From Bacteroidota bacterium (GTDB lineage: Bacteria > Bacteroidota > Bacteroidia > AKYH767-A > OLB10), in the NCBI GenBank assembly GCA_025352785.1, contig JANXSD010000014.1:1-45155 (forward strand): a stretch of DNA of 45,155 nucleotides, given 5' to 3'. The notes beneath the pieces were generated by a model that saw nothing but the letters and a program-made list of their open reading frames with translations, searched no databases and had not been told where the DNA came from. Positions within the stretch are counted from its first letter, which is position 1. Each line of letters opens with the position of its first letter. Positions 15,986 through 23,871 of this stretch are shown piece by piece. The translations under genes and the position numbers were made by a program.

Positions 15986-17191
15986 ATGTCAAATAATTAT
16001 ACTGTTATACAACCTAAAGAGTATACAACACTAAACCTCGGACCTACACACCCTGCAACACATGGAATTTTTCAAAATGTATTGAAGATGGACGGGGAGA
16101 TTATAGTTGAAGCAGAACCAACAATAGGATATATTCATCGCGCTTTCGAAAAGCTTGCTGAACGTCGCCCGTTTTATCAGATTACTCCCATTACTGATAG
16201 GTTAAATTATTGTTCGTCGCCAATCAATAACATGGGATGGCACATGACAGTAGAAAAACTTGCAGGCATTGAAATACCAAAACGTGTTCAATATTTGCGT
16301 GTGATCATCATGGAACTTTCTAGAATTTCTGATCACATTATTTGTAATTCAGTAATTGGTGTTGATAGCGGAGCGATGACGGGCTTCTTGTATATTTTTC
16401 AATGGCGCGAAAAAATCTACGAAATTTTTGAAGAGATATGTGGTGCACGTTTAACAACAAACATTGGACGTATTGGTGGATTAGAACGCGATTTTTCTCC
16501 AGTAGCATGGGAAAAACTTAATACGTTTTTAGAGGACTTTCCTGCGGGATTAAAAGAGTTCGACGACTTACTTGTACGCAATCGCATCTTTATGGATCGT
16601 ACTATTAAATGTTGTCCTATCACTGCGGAAATGGCTCTTGATTATGGCTTTACTGGTCCGAATTTACGCGCTGCAGGTGTTGATTATGATGTACGCATAA
16701 TGAATCCCTATTGTTCATATGATGAATTTGAATTTATTGTTCCAATTGGAACAAATGGTGATACGTATGATCGTTTTATGGTGCGTGATGAAGAGATGTG
16801 GCAGAGCTTAAGTATCATCCGCCAAGCAATTGTGAAACTCGATAAACTAGAGGATAAAACTTCTATTCATGCTGATGTTCCAGAATTTTATTTGCCTCCC
16901 AAAGAAGAGGTATACAATACGATGGAAGGTCTAATATGGCATTTCAAAATTGTGATGGGTGAAACAACAATTCCGAAAGGAGAAGTGTATCATTGTGTGG
17001 AAGGTGGTAACGGTGAATTAGGATTTTATCTTATCAGTGATGGAGGAAGAACTCCTTATCGTTTGCATTTCCGCCGACCATGTTTCATCTATTATCAAGC
17101 ATATCAAGAAATGATTAAAGGTGCGATGTTGAGTGATGCAATTTTAACAATGAGTTCAATGAACGTGATTGCTGGTGAGTTAGATTCTTGA
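15986..17191 (+). CDS. nuoD: NADH-quinone oxidoreductase subunit D (49 kDa)
   Basis: 401 residues, standard for an unfused NuoD. The N-terminus has LNLGPTHPATHGIFQNVL with the His that contacts quinone. Downstream are IGYIHRAFEKLAERRPFYQ and the C-terminal RLHFRRPCFIYYQ. Derived from the Ni-Fe hydrogenase large subunit without the metal centre; it forms the quinone pocket with NuoB. A 40-nt gap separates it from nuoE. Confidence 0.97.
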   Translation: MSNNYTVIQPKEYTTLNLGPTHPATHGIFQNVLKMDGEIIVEAEPTIGYIHRAFEKLAERRPFYQITPITDRLNYCSSPINNMGWHMTVEKLAGIEIPKRVQYLRVIIMELSRISDHIICNSVIGVDSGAMTGFLYIFQWREKIYEIFEEICGARLTTNIGRIGGLERDFSPVAWEKLNTFLEDFPAGLKEFDDLLVRNRIFMDRTIKCCPITAEMALDYGFTGPNLRAAGVDYDVRIMNPYCSYDEFEFIVPIGTNGDTYDRFMVRDEEMWQSLSIIRQAIVKLDKLEDKTSIHADVPEFYLPPKEEVYNTMEGLIWHFKIVMGETTIPKGEVYHCVEGGNGELGFYLISDGGRTPYRLHFRRPCFIYYQAYQEMIKGAMLSDAILTMSSMNVIAGELDS

Positions 17192-17231
17192 TTATAACGT
17201 GTATAATTTATTTTAGATTTAAATGTAGTTT

Positions 17232-17774
17232 ATGTGTGAAGAAATAAAATTTAGTGATGATGCATTCGCATTGGTAAAGCGTTTGATGAGTCGCTATCCG
17301 GAAGGAAAACAGAAGTCTGCGATATTGCCGATTTTACATGTTGCACAAGCAGAATTTGGTGGATGGCTAAGCGCTCCTGTAATGGATTACGTTGCTTCCA
17401 TTTTATCGATACAATCTATCGAAGTGTATGAAGTCGCATCATTCTATTCAATGTTTAATTTGAAGCCAGTTGGTAAATGTGTGATTGAAGTTTGTCGCAC
17501 AGGTCCGTGTTGGTTATCAGGTGCAGAAGATATCGTAAATTATATTGGTAAGAAATTAAATATTAAAGAAGGTGAAACTACAGTCGATGGAATGTTTACT
17601 CTTAAGGGAGTAGAGTGTTTAGCATCATGCGGATCAGCACCAATGATGCAAGTTGGAGAGAAGTATCATGAGTTTCTTACACCTGCAAAAATTGATACGA
17701 TTCTTGATGAATACCGTCAAACAACTTCTGAGCCTATTTCACATTGGGCGAAAAATGAAATTAAAGTAAATTAA
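17232..17774 (+). CDS. nuoE: NADH-quinone oxidoreductase subunit E (24 kDa, [2Fe-2S] N1a)
   Basis: 180 residues of the thioredoxin-like ferredoxin family. The [2Fe-2S] N1a ligands are Cys88 and Cys93 (CRTGPC) and Cys129 and Cys133 (CLASC). The N-terminal helical bundle includes YPEGKQKSAILPILHVAQ and VYEVASFYSMFN, typical of the family. It pairs with NuoF to form the NADH-oxidising module. Unusually, the next gene (6 nt later) is not nuoF but a DUF2442 gene. Confidence 0.96.
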   Translation: MCEEIKFSDDAFALVKRLMSRYPEGKQKSAILPILHVAQAEFGGWLSAPVMDYVASILSIQSIEVYEVASFYSMFNLKPVGKCVIEVCRTGPCWLSGAEDIVNYIGKKLNIKEGETTVDGMFTLKGVECLASCGSAPMMQVGEKYHEFLTPAKIDTILDEYRQTTSEPISHWAKNEIKVN

Positions 17775-17780
17775 ATTATT

Positions 17781-18053
17781 ATGAGTATTGTAAAACCCTT
17801 ATTAATTAAAACTGAACCAGGCTTTAAATTAATTATAAAGATTTCAGATGGTAATGAAGGTATAGTAGACCTTTCTGATTTAGTTGGTAAAGGTGTATTT
17901 AAGGAATGGAGCAATGGTGATTTATTTAACAAAGCATATATCGACGTAACAGGTGCTATTGCATGGAATGATGAATTGGATATTTGTTCTGATGCGTTAT
18001 ATGAGAGAATAATACGTAATGAAAGGTTAAATTTAATAGAGCCTTTAAAATAG
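17781..18053 (+). CDS. DUF2442 domain-containing small protein, inserted between nuoE and nuoF
   Basis: 90 residues, no signal peptide or membrane segment. The pattern of a short beta-rich protein with FKLIIKISDGNEGIVDLSDL, GVFKEWSNGDLFNKAYID and AIAWNDELDICSDALYERII matches DUF2442, whose members often end in a WPxGxDLxPDxLY-like motif. DUF2442 genes are frequent partners of DUF4160 genes and are suspected toxin-antitoxin or regulatory proteins; their function is not established. It begins 6 nt after nuoE and ends 13 nt before nuoF, so it is almost surely on the nuo mRNA. No DUF4160 partner is adjacent. A role in complex I is not supported by the family. Confidence 0.82.
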   Translation: MSIVKPLLIKTEPGFKLIIKISDGNEGIVDLSDLVGKGVFKEWSNGDLFNKAYIDVTGAIAWNDELDICSDALYERIIRNERLNLIEPLK

Positions 18054-18066
18054 TATGTTTTAAATT

Positions 18067-19413
18067 ATGGGAATTAAATTACTAACGAATAATATTAACG
18101 TTGCAGGTATTCAGAAACTGGATACGTATCAAAATAATGGTGGTTACGACATGTTCAAAAAAGCATTGTCGATGACTCCTGATGCAATTGTTGAAGAAGT
18201 AAAAAAATCTGGTTTACGCGGACGAGGAGGTGCAGGATTTCCTACTGGAATGAAATGGAGTTTTCTTGCTAAGCCAGAAGGGGTGCCACGTTATTTAGTT
18301 TGTAATGCAGATGAAAGTGAGCCTGGGACATTTAAAGATCGTTACATGATGGAACGTATTCCACACCTGCTCATCGAAGGAATGGCAATCGGAAGTTTTG
18401 CATTAGGATGTCACACATCTTATATTTATATCCGTGGTGAATTAATGTACGTTTATCATATTTTACAAAAAGCAATTGATGAAGCGTATGCTGCAGGATT
18501 TTTAGGAAAAAATATTTTAGGTAGCGGTTTTGATTTCGATTTACATGTGCATTGTGGTGCAGGAGCATATATCTGCGGAGAAGAAACTGCATTGATTGAA
18601 TCGCTAGAAGGTAAACGTGGAAACCCTCGCATTAAACCACCATTTCCTGCGATAAGAGGTTTATGGGATTGCCCTACTGTTGTGAATAATGTTGAAACAT
18701 TAATGGCAGTTGTTCCGATTATAAAATTAGGTGGCGATGAATATGCAAAAATCGGAATTGGAAAAAGTACAGGAACAAAATTAATTTCTGCATGCGGACA
18801 CATCAATAAGCCTGGCATCTATGAAATTGAATTGGGAATTCCTGTAGAAGAATTTATTTATTCTGATGAATATTGTGGTGGAATAAGAAATGGAAAAAAA
18901 TTAAAAGCAGTTGTTGCGGGAGGTTCTTCCGTTCCTGTTTTACCTGCTGAATTAATATTAAAACTAGCAAATGGCGAACCACGTTTGATGTCCTATGAAT
19001 CACTTGGTGAAGGTGGTTTTGCAACAGGAACGATGATGGGTTCGGGAGGGTTTATTGCGATGGATGAAGATACTAGCATCGTAAAAAATCTCTGGACATT
19101 CGCACGTTTTTATCATCACGAAAGTTGTGGACAATGTAGTCCTTGCCGTGAAGGAACTGGTTGGATGGAAAAAATTCTTCACAAAATTCTTGATGGACAT
19201 GGTAACATTTCCGACATCGATTTGCTGTGGGATATTCAATCAAAAATTGAAGGCAAAACAATTTGCCCGTTGGGTGAAGCTGCAGCATGGCCTGTTGCAA
19301 GTGCAATACGACATTTCAGAAGTGAATTCGAAGAGTATGTTCGGAATCCACAAAATATAATAGAAGATCATCATTATTACCGGTTGAATAATATCTCACA
19401 GGAATCAGTATAA
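18067..19413 (+). CDS. nuoF: NADH-quinone oxidoreductase subunit F (51 kDa; NADH, FMN, N3)
   Basis: 448 residues, full length. The NADH/FMN-binding region has [17 protein letters not shown] and [19 protein letters not shown]. The N3 [4Fe-4S] ligands are Cys354, Cys357 and Cys360 (SCGQCSPC) plus Cys400 (TICPLGE). It oxidises NADH and passes electrons from FMN into the cluster chain. Its presence with E and G shows this complex accepts NADH, unlike the 11-subunit forms known from some bacteria and chloroplasts. nuoG follows 12 nt downstream. Confidence 0.97.
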   Translation: MGIKLLTNNINVAGIQKLDTYQNNGGYDMFKKALSMTPDAIVEEVKKSGLRGRGGAGFPTGMKWSFLAKPEGVPRYLVCNADESEPGTFKDRYMMERIPHLLIEGMAIGSFALGCHTSYIYIRGELMYVYHILQKAIDEAYAAGFLGKNILGSGFDFDLHVHCGAGAYICGEETALIESLEGKRGNPRIKPPFPAIRGLWDCPTVVNNVETLMAVVPIIKLGGDEYAKIGIGKSTGTKLISACGHINKPGIYEIELGIPVEEFIYSDEYCGGIRNGKKLKAVVAGGSSVPVLPAELILKLANGEPRLMSYESLGEGGFATGTMMGSGGFIAMDEDTSIVKNLWTFARFYHHESCGQCSPCREGTGWMEKILHKILDGHGNISDIDLLWDIQSKIEGKTICPLGEAAAWPVASAIRHFRSEFEEYVRNPQNIIEDHHYYRLNNISQESV

Positions 19414-19425
19414 GCAAATTACATT

Positions 19426-20406
19426 ATGCCGAAAGTCACTATCGACGGTCAGTCAATTGAAGTACCAGAGGGAACAAGTATCCTTCAGGCAGCACGCTTG
19501 ATAGGAGGAGATATTGTACCTCCAGCAATGTGTTATTATTCGAAACTAAAAACGAGTGGAGGATATTGCCGTACCTGTATCGTAAAAGTTACGAAAGGCT
19601 CAGAGAAAGATCCTCGTCCGATGCCTAAGCCTGTTGCATCTTGTCGCACCAATGTGATGGATGGAATGGAAGTGCAAAATATCACAGCTCCTGATTTAGT
19701 GGAAGCTAGAAAAGGTGTTGTAGAATTTTTATTAATCAATCATCCTCTCGATTGCCCCATTTGTGATCAGGCTGGTGAATGTGATTTGCAAAACTTAAGT
19801 TATAGTCATGGTATCGAAAAATCTCGCTACGAATTTAAACGTCGTGAATTTGAAAAGATTGATATCGGTGAAAATATTAAATTGCACATGACACGTTGCA
19901 TCCTTTGTTATCGTTGTGTAAAGGTTGCCGAACAAGTTTGTGAAAGCCGTGATCACGGTGTGATTGGCAGAGGCGATGTTGCAGAAATTAGCACCTATAT
20001 TCAGAAAGCTGTCGATAAAGATTTTTCAGGAAACATGATTGATGTTTGTCCTGTTGGTGCATTAACAGATCGTACTTTCAGATTTAAAAGTCGTGTGTGG
20101 TTTACAAAACCAATGAATGCACATCGTAAATGTACAAAGTGTTCAGGTAAAACAGTTGTTTGGTTAAGTGGTGATGATGTGTTACGTGTTACTGCAAGAA
20201 AAGATAAATTTGGTGAAGTAGAAGAATGGATCTGTAATGAATGCCGTTTCGAAAGAAAAGAAACAAAAGACTGGAACATAGAAGGACCACGACATATCGA
20301 TCGCCAATCTGTGATTGCACAAAATCATTATGAAGTGAATAAACAACTGAAGATTGATGTTTCAAATCAAAAACTTCTTGGTGAGAAAGCACATAACAAA
20401 CAATAG
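19426..20406 (+). CDS. nuoG: NADH-quinone oxidoreductase subunit G, short form
   Basis: 326 residues, versus about 900 in E. coli. It keeps all N-terminal cluster sites: [2Fe-2S] N1b (Cys36, 48, 51, 73), N5 (His106, Cys110, 113, 119) and N4 (Cys158, 161, 164, 208, the last in DVCPVGALTD). After about residue 230 only the start of the molybdopterin-like domain remains, with two CxxC pairs (Cys236/239 and 270/273) whose spacing differs from the N7 motif. The protein then ends. Short NuoG proteins of this kind are common in Bacteroidota, so I read this as the native form, not a truncation; the downstream sequence to nuoH (59 nt) shows no remnant. Confidence 0.93.
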   Translation: MPKVTIDGQSIEVPEGTSILQAARLIGGDIVPPAMCYYSKLKTSGGYCRTCIVKVTKGSEKDPRPMPKPVASCRTNVMDGMEVQNITAPDLVEARKGVVEFLLINHPLDCPICDQAGECDLQNLSYSHGIEKSRYEFKRREFEKIDIGENIKLHMTRCILCYRCVKVAEQVCESRDHGVIGRGDVAEISTYIQKAVDKDFSGNMIDVCPVGALTDRTFRFKSRVWFTKPMNAHRKCTKCSGKTVVWLSGDDVLRVTARKDKFGEVEEWICNECRFERKETKDWNIEGPRHIDRQSVIAQNHYEVNKQLKIDVSNQKLLGEKAHNKQ

Positions 20407-20465
20407 ATAAACATTTCGAACATCAATAAGTGAAAGTAGGATTACAATAGAGCGATTAATATATT

Positions 20466-21497
20466 ATGGAATTTATACTCTTCAAATTAGTTTTAGTGAT
20501 TTCAGTTTTCGTTGCTTCGTTGTTGATAGCAATGTATTCAACATACGGTGAACGAAAAATTGCAGCATTCTTTCAAGATCGATTGGGACCGAATAGAGCA
20601 GGTCCATTTGGTTTGCTACAACCTCTCGCTGATGGCGTGAAGATGTTTATGAAAGAAGAAATTATTCCTACCAATGCTGATAAGGCCTTGTTCATTTTAG
20701 GTCCTTGCGTGATGATGATGACTGCCTGCATGACGGGAGTTGTAATTCCATGGGGAAATAGTTTAATCATTGGCGGTCAAGAATACATGATGCAGATTAC
20801 TGATATTAATATTGGAATTCTTTATGTTTTCGGTGTGGTTTCTATTGGTGTTTATGGTATCATGATCGGTGGATGGGCATCCAATAATAAGTATTCATTA
20901 ATGGGAGCTATTCGTGGTTCATCACAAATGATTAGTTACGAATTAGCAATGGGACTTGCAATCATCGCACTAATAATGACGACAGGAACATTGAGTATTC
21001 GTGAAATGGTGCAGCAACAACATGGCGCACATTGGAATGTGTTTTATCAACCATTAGGATTTTTACTATTCATTATCTGTGCGTTTGCAGAATGTAACCG
21101 CACACCATTTGATTTGCCTGAATGTGAAACGGAATTGGTTGGAGGTTATCACACCGAATACAGTTCGATGAAATTGGGATTTTATTTGTTTGCTGAATAC
21201 ATCAATATGTTCATCAGTTCTGCCATCATTGCTTCCTTATATTTTGGCGGATACAACTTCCCATTTCTCAGCAATTTAGGGTTATCACACAACGCATTGA
21301 GCTTGCTTGGAACCGCAGTCTTCTTCGGAAAAATATTCTTCTTTATCTTTTTGTTCATGTGGATACGTTGGACAATCCCTCGTTTTCGTTATGATCAATT
21401 GATGCATTTAGGATGGAGAATAATGATTCCACTTGCATTATTTAATATTCTGCTTACAGCACTTGTTGTATTGTGGAGAAGCGGACAGTTAGGTTGA
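20466..21497 (+). CDS. nuoH: NADH-quinone oxidoreductase subunit H
   Basis: 343 residues, about eight transmembrane helices. Conserved loops: YGERKIAAFFQDRLGPNRAG, then LLQPLADGVKMFMKEE, and later AFAECNRTPFDLPECETELV and GGYHTEYSSMKLGFYLFAEY. It forms the quinone channel and links the peripheral and membrane arms. The gap to nuoI (22372) is 874 nt, occupied by two accessory genes, whereas H and I are usually adjacent. Confidence 0.97.
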   Translation: MEFILFKLVLVISVFVASLLIAMYSTYGERKIAAFFQDRLGPNRAGPFGLLQPLADGVKMFMKEEIIPTNADKALFILGPCVMMMTACMTGVVIPWGNSLIIGGQEYMMQITDINIGILYVFGVVSIGVYGIMIGGWASNNKYSLMGAIRGSSQMISYELAMGLAIIALIMTTGTLSIREMVQQQHGAHWNVFYQPLGFLLFIICAFAECNRTPFDLPECETELVGGYHTEYSSMKLGFYLFAEYINMFISSAIIASLYFGGYNFPFLSNLGLSHNALSLLGTAVFFGKIFFFIFLFMWIRWTIPRFRYDQLMHLGWRIMIPLALFNILLTALVVLWRSGQLG

Positions 21498-21540
21498 AAA
21501 TGAATTTTAAATTGTAGAATATAATTTTAGATTAAAGCAA

Positions 21541-22119
21541 TTGCAAAATAAAGAACTTGTAATTATTGGAGGACCGAATGGGTCGGGTAAAACCACTTTC
21601 GCTAGAATATTTCTCGAACAAAATAAAAAATATATTTTTATTAATGCCGACGAAATTGCGAAAGAGAATTCTGATGACAAGTCTAAGGGTGGAAATATAG
21701 GTGCTGGTAAAATTTATTTTAAACGGATTGAAGAATTGTTTAAAAAGGGAAAATCATTATTAATTGAATCTACAATGTCAGGATTATTTCTTGGCAGGTT
21801 TTTGAAAGAGTTTAGAAAAGCGGGTTATTCAATTAAATTAATTTATATTACAATTAATAGTGCAGAAGGATGCATTCAACGTATTCAAGATAGAATAAAA
21901 AAAGGGGGTCATTTTGTACCTGATGAAGACGTTATTAGAAGATATTATAGAGGACGAAAGTATTTCTGGAATAATTATCGAAACTTTGCGGACGAATGGC
22001 ATTTATATAATAACACCGATAGGTTTGAGATGATTGCAATTGGTAACAAATCAAATTTTGTAATTGCAAATGATATATTGTATGATAACTTTATTAATTC
22101 ACTAGATGAGAATGGCTAA
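21541..22119 (+). CDS. Zeta-toxin-like P-loop kinase / AAA ATPase, inserted between nuoH and nuoI
   Basis: 192 residues from a TTG start; the only nearby upstream in-frame stop is at 21508, and TTG puts the Walker A motif (GGPNGSGKTT, residues 10-19) at the N-terminus as in the family. FINADEIA (residues 33-40, Asp37-Glu38), LLIESTMSG and RIKKGGHFVPDEDVIRRYYR match the zeta-toxin-like ATPases of COG4185. Zeta proteins phosphorylate UDP-N-acetylglucosamine; activity of this branch is not established, so toxicity is inference. The 3' end overlaps the next small gene by 14 nt, the usual arrangement for this family and its small companion. Located 43 nt after nuoH, hence probably cotranscribed with nuo. 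Confidence 0.85.
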   Translation: MQNKELVIIGGPNGSGKTTFARIFLEQNKKYIFINADEIAKENSDDKSKGGNIGAGKIYFKRIEELFKKGKSLLIESTMSGLFLGRFLKEFRKAGYSIKLIYITINSAEGCIQRIQDRIKKGGHFVPDEDVIRRYYRGRKYFWNNYRNFADEWHLYNNTDRFEMIAIGNKSNFVIANDILYDNFINSLDENG

Positions 22120-22339
22120 CACGAATATAAGTAAAATCAAAGACAAGAATTTGTTTAGAAATGCTATTGAATTTTTGACCATAGGGAATATTGGCGTCAA
22201 TAGAGCGATAGAAGAAAGTATAAGTTTGGGTCTCCCTGTTGTATTTGGATACATGAATACAGTTCTGTTTAGAATGCCCGATGGCACCATCACCTCAAAA
22301 AGTCCTTACAAGAAAATTGTTCAGAAAAAGAAGAGCTAA
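22106..22339 (+). CDS. Small partner protein of the zeta-like kinase (possible antitoxin)
   Basis: 77 residues (75 if the second ATG at 22112 is used), overlapping the kinase gene's last 14 nt. It is basic at the C-terminus (KIVQKKKS). An N-terminal helix is followed by RAIEESISLGLPVVFGYM, then a beta hairpin and RMPDGTI. The pattern of a residue-dense helix, an RLGxPVVxxxxG-like turn and a short beta segment is what small genes beside COG4185 kinases commonly encode. I infer it is the kinase's partner or antitoxin; there is no direct evidence. Antitoxin genes more often lie upstream of zeta genes, so the order here is worth noting. Confidence 0.68.
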   Translation: MRMANTNISKIKDKNLFRNAIEFLTIGNIGVNRAIEESISLGLPVVFGYMNTVLFRMPDGTITSKSPYKKIVQKKKS

Positions 22340-22371
22340 TTATTCATTCTGACAAAAAAAATAAAAATTAA

Positions 22372-22911
22372 ATGCAGCTTACCAATAGATCTAAAGTAGT
22401 CGTAAATAAGGAAATGTCATTGATGGAGCGATTGTATTTGCCTGCAATTGCTGGTGGAATGATGATCACCTTAAAGCATTTCTTCCGCAAATCTGTTACG
22501 ATTAATTATCCAGAAGAAACCCGACCGATGGCTCCTGTTTATCGTGGTTGGCATGTGCTAAAACGCGACGAACAAGGACGAGAAAATTGCACCGCATGTG
22601 GTTTATGTGCCGTTGCGTGTCCTGCTGAAGCGATTACAATGACGGCTTCCGAACGAAAAAAGGGGGAAGAAAACCTTTATCGCGAAGAAAAATATGCATC
22701 TGTTTATGAGATCAATATGTTGCGTTGCATTTACTGTGGATTATGCGAAGAAGCTTGCCCAAAGGAAGCTATCTTCCTAACAGATAGGCTCGTACCTTCT
22801 GGTGTGGATAGAGCAAGTTTCATCTATGGCAAGGATAAATTGGTAGAAGGAGTGGAAGCGGATCAACGAATTGATATCGGAAAACGAACAAAAGCGCATC
22901 GTAAAATATAA
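22372..22911 (+). CDS. nuoI: NADH-quinone oxidoreductase subunit I (N6a, N6b)
   Basis: 179 residues. Two [4Fe-4S] ferredoxin motifs: Cys73-76-79-83 (CTACGLCAVAC) and Cys119-122-125-129 (CIYCGLCEEAC). An amphipathic N-terminal segment contacts the membrane arm. It conducts electrons from NuoG to cluster N2 in NuoB. It resumes the nuo order 32 nt after the inserted pair. Confidence 0.96.
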   Translation: MQLTNRSKVVVNKEMSLMERLYLPAIAGGMMITLKHFFRKSVTINYPEETRPMAPVYRGWHVLKRDEQGRENCTACGLCAVACPAEAITMTASERKKGEENLYREEKYASVYEINMLRCIYCGLCEEACPKEAIFLTDRLVPSGVDRASFIYGKDKLVEGVEADQRIDIGKRTKAHRKI

Positions 22912-22973
22912 ATCGCTTTTTCGGTAATGGCGGATGTGTTATTTTCGCCACCCGGTTAAGTCAACTAAAATCA

Positions 22974-23471
22974 TTGGAACCAAGTTTACCATTTTATATT
23001 CTTGCCACATTATCAGTGTTTAGCGCATTGATGGTTGTGTTATCGCGTAAGCCGGTACATAGTGTATTGTACCTTATTTTTTGCTTCTTCACAATAGGTT
23101 GTCATTACCTGCTTTTAAATGCGCAATTTCTTTTTGCAGTACATATCATCGTGTATACAGGTGCTATCATGGTACTCTTTCTTTTCTCCATCATGTTTAT
23201 TAATATGAATAAAGAATCGGAGCCTCATAAAAATACACTCATCAAAATTGCAGCAGGTGTACTAGCTGGATTGTTATTTCTGGTATTACTTGAAGCAACA
23301 AAAGGTGCCGAAACATTAGGACCTCCATCACCAAACGAAAGTTATAGTACTGTTGCTAATCTTGGCAAAGTACTTTACGGACAATATTTATTACCCTTCG
23401 AAATTATTTCTATCATGCTGCTCTCTGCTATGGTGGGTGCCGTAATGCTTGGTAAAAAAAGTGTTGATTAA
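22974..23471 (+). CDS. nuoJ: NADH-quinone oxidoreductase subunit J
   Basis: 165 residues, about five transmembrane helices. The TTG start at 22974 is needed to include the first helix ([16 protein letters not shown]) seen in all NuoJ; the next ATG would delete it. Conserved [11 protein letters not shown] and [20 protein letters not shown] contain the bulge-forming region of TM3. C-terminal [14 protein letters not shown] matches the family. The 62-nt gap before it contains TATTTTCG at 22940-22947, a weak match to a -7 element, so an internal promoter is possible but unproven. Confidence 0.93.
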   Translation: MEPSLPFYILATLSVFSALMVVLSRKPVHSVLYLIFCFFTIGCHYLLLNAQFLFAVHIIVYTGAIMVLFLFSIMFINMNKESEPHKNTLIKIAAGVLAGLLFLVLLEATKGAETLGPPSPNESYSTVANLGKVLYGQYLLPFEIISIMLLSAMVGAVMLGKKSVD

Positions 23472-23484
23472 TAAAGACATCGAA

Positions 23485-23805
23485 ATGAATAATATCCTGC
23501 ATGTCGTTCCGCTTAGCTATTATGTAGCACTGTCTTCACTACTATTTACAATTGGTGTGATGGGCGTATTATTTCGTCGCAATGCAATAATCATTTTCAT
23601 GTGTATTGAACTTATGTTAAATGCAGTTAATTTATTGTTGACAGCTTTCTCAGCACAACATGGCGATGCAAGTGGTCAAGTAATGGTATTCTTTATCATG
23701 GCCGTTGCTGCTGCAGAGGTGGCTGTCGGGCTAGCAATTCTCGTAATGATTTATAATAATATTCGAACTGTTGATATCAATGAGCTTAACAAACTCAAAT
23801 GGTAA
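23485..23805 (+). CDS. nuoK: NADH-quinone oxidoreductase subunit K
   Basis: 106 residues from the ATG at 23485, close to the usual 100. A longer frame opens at a TTG at 23449 inside the nuoJ 3' end, but this would add 12 residues unlike the family. Three helices, with conserved glutamates in [14 protein letters not shown] (TM2) and [16 protein letters not shown] (TM3), part of the proton-pathway series. Starts 13 nt after the nuoJ stop codon. Confidence 0.94.
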   Translation: MNNILHVVPLSYYVALSSLLFTIGVMGVLFRRNAIIIFMCIELMLNAVNLLLTAFSAQHGDASGQVMVFFIMAVAAAEVAVGLAILVMIYNNIRTVDINELNKLKW

Positions 23806-23871
23806 ATAATTTTTAATGTAGGAGGTTGTGTGGGGGGATTATCAGATATATAAAAAGTAGAAATAAAAAAC

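Noticed and set aside
18371-20392. Several minus-strand ORFs of 67-120 codons within nuoF and nuoG
   Set aside because: The plus frame has complete, motif-rich NuoF and NuoG; the antisense frames have no recognisable domains.
19426-20406. Frameshifted or truncated nuoG pseudogene
   Set aside because: All N-terminal cluster ligands are intact, no remnant of the large domain follows, and short NuoG proteins are known in this phylum.
23449-23484. Upstream TTG start for nuoK
   Set aside because: It lies within the nuoJ 3' end and adds 12 residues foreign to NuoK; the ATG at 23485 gives the family length.
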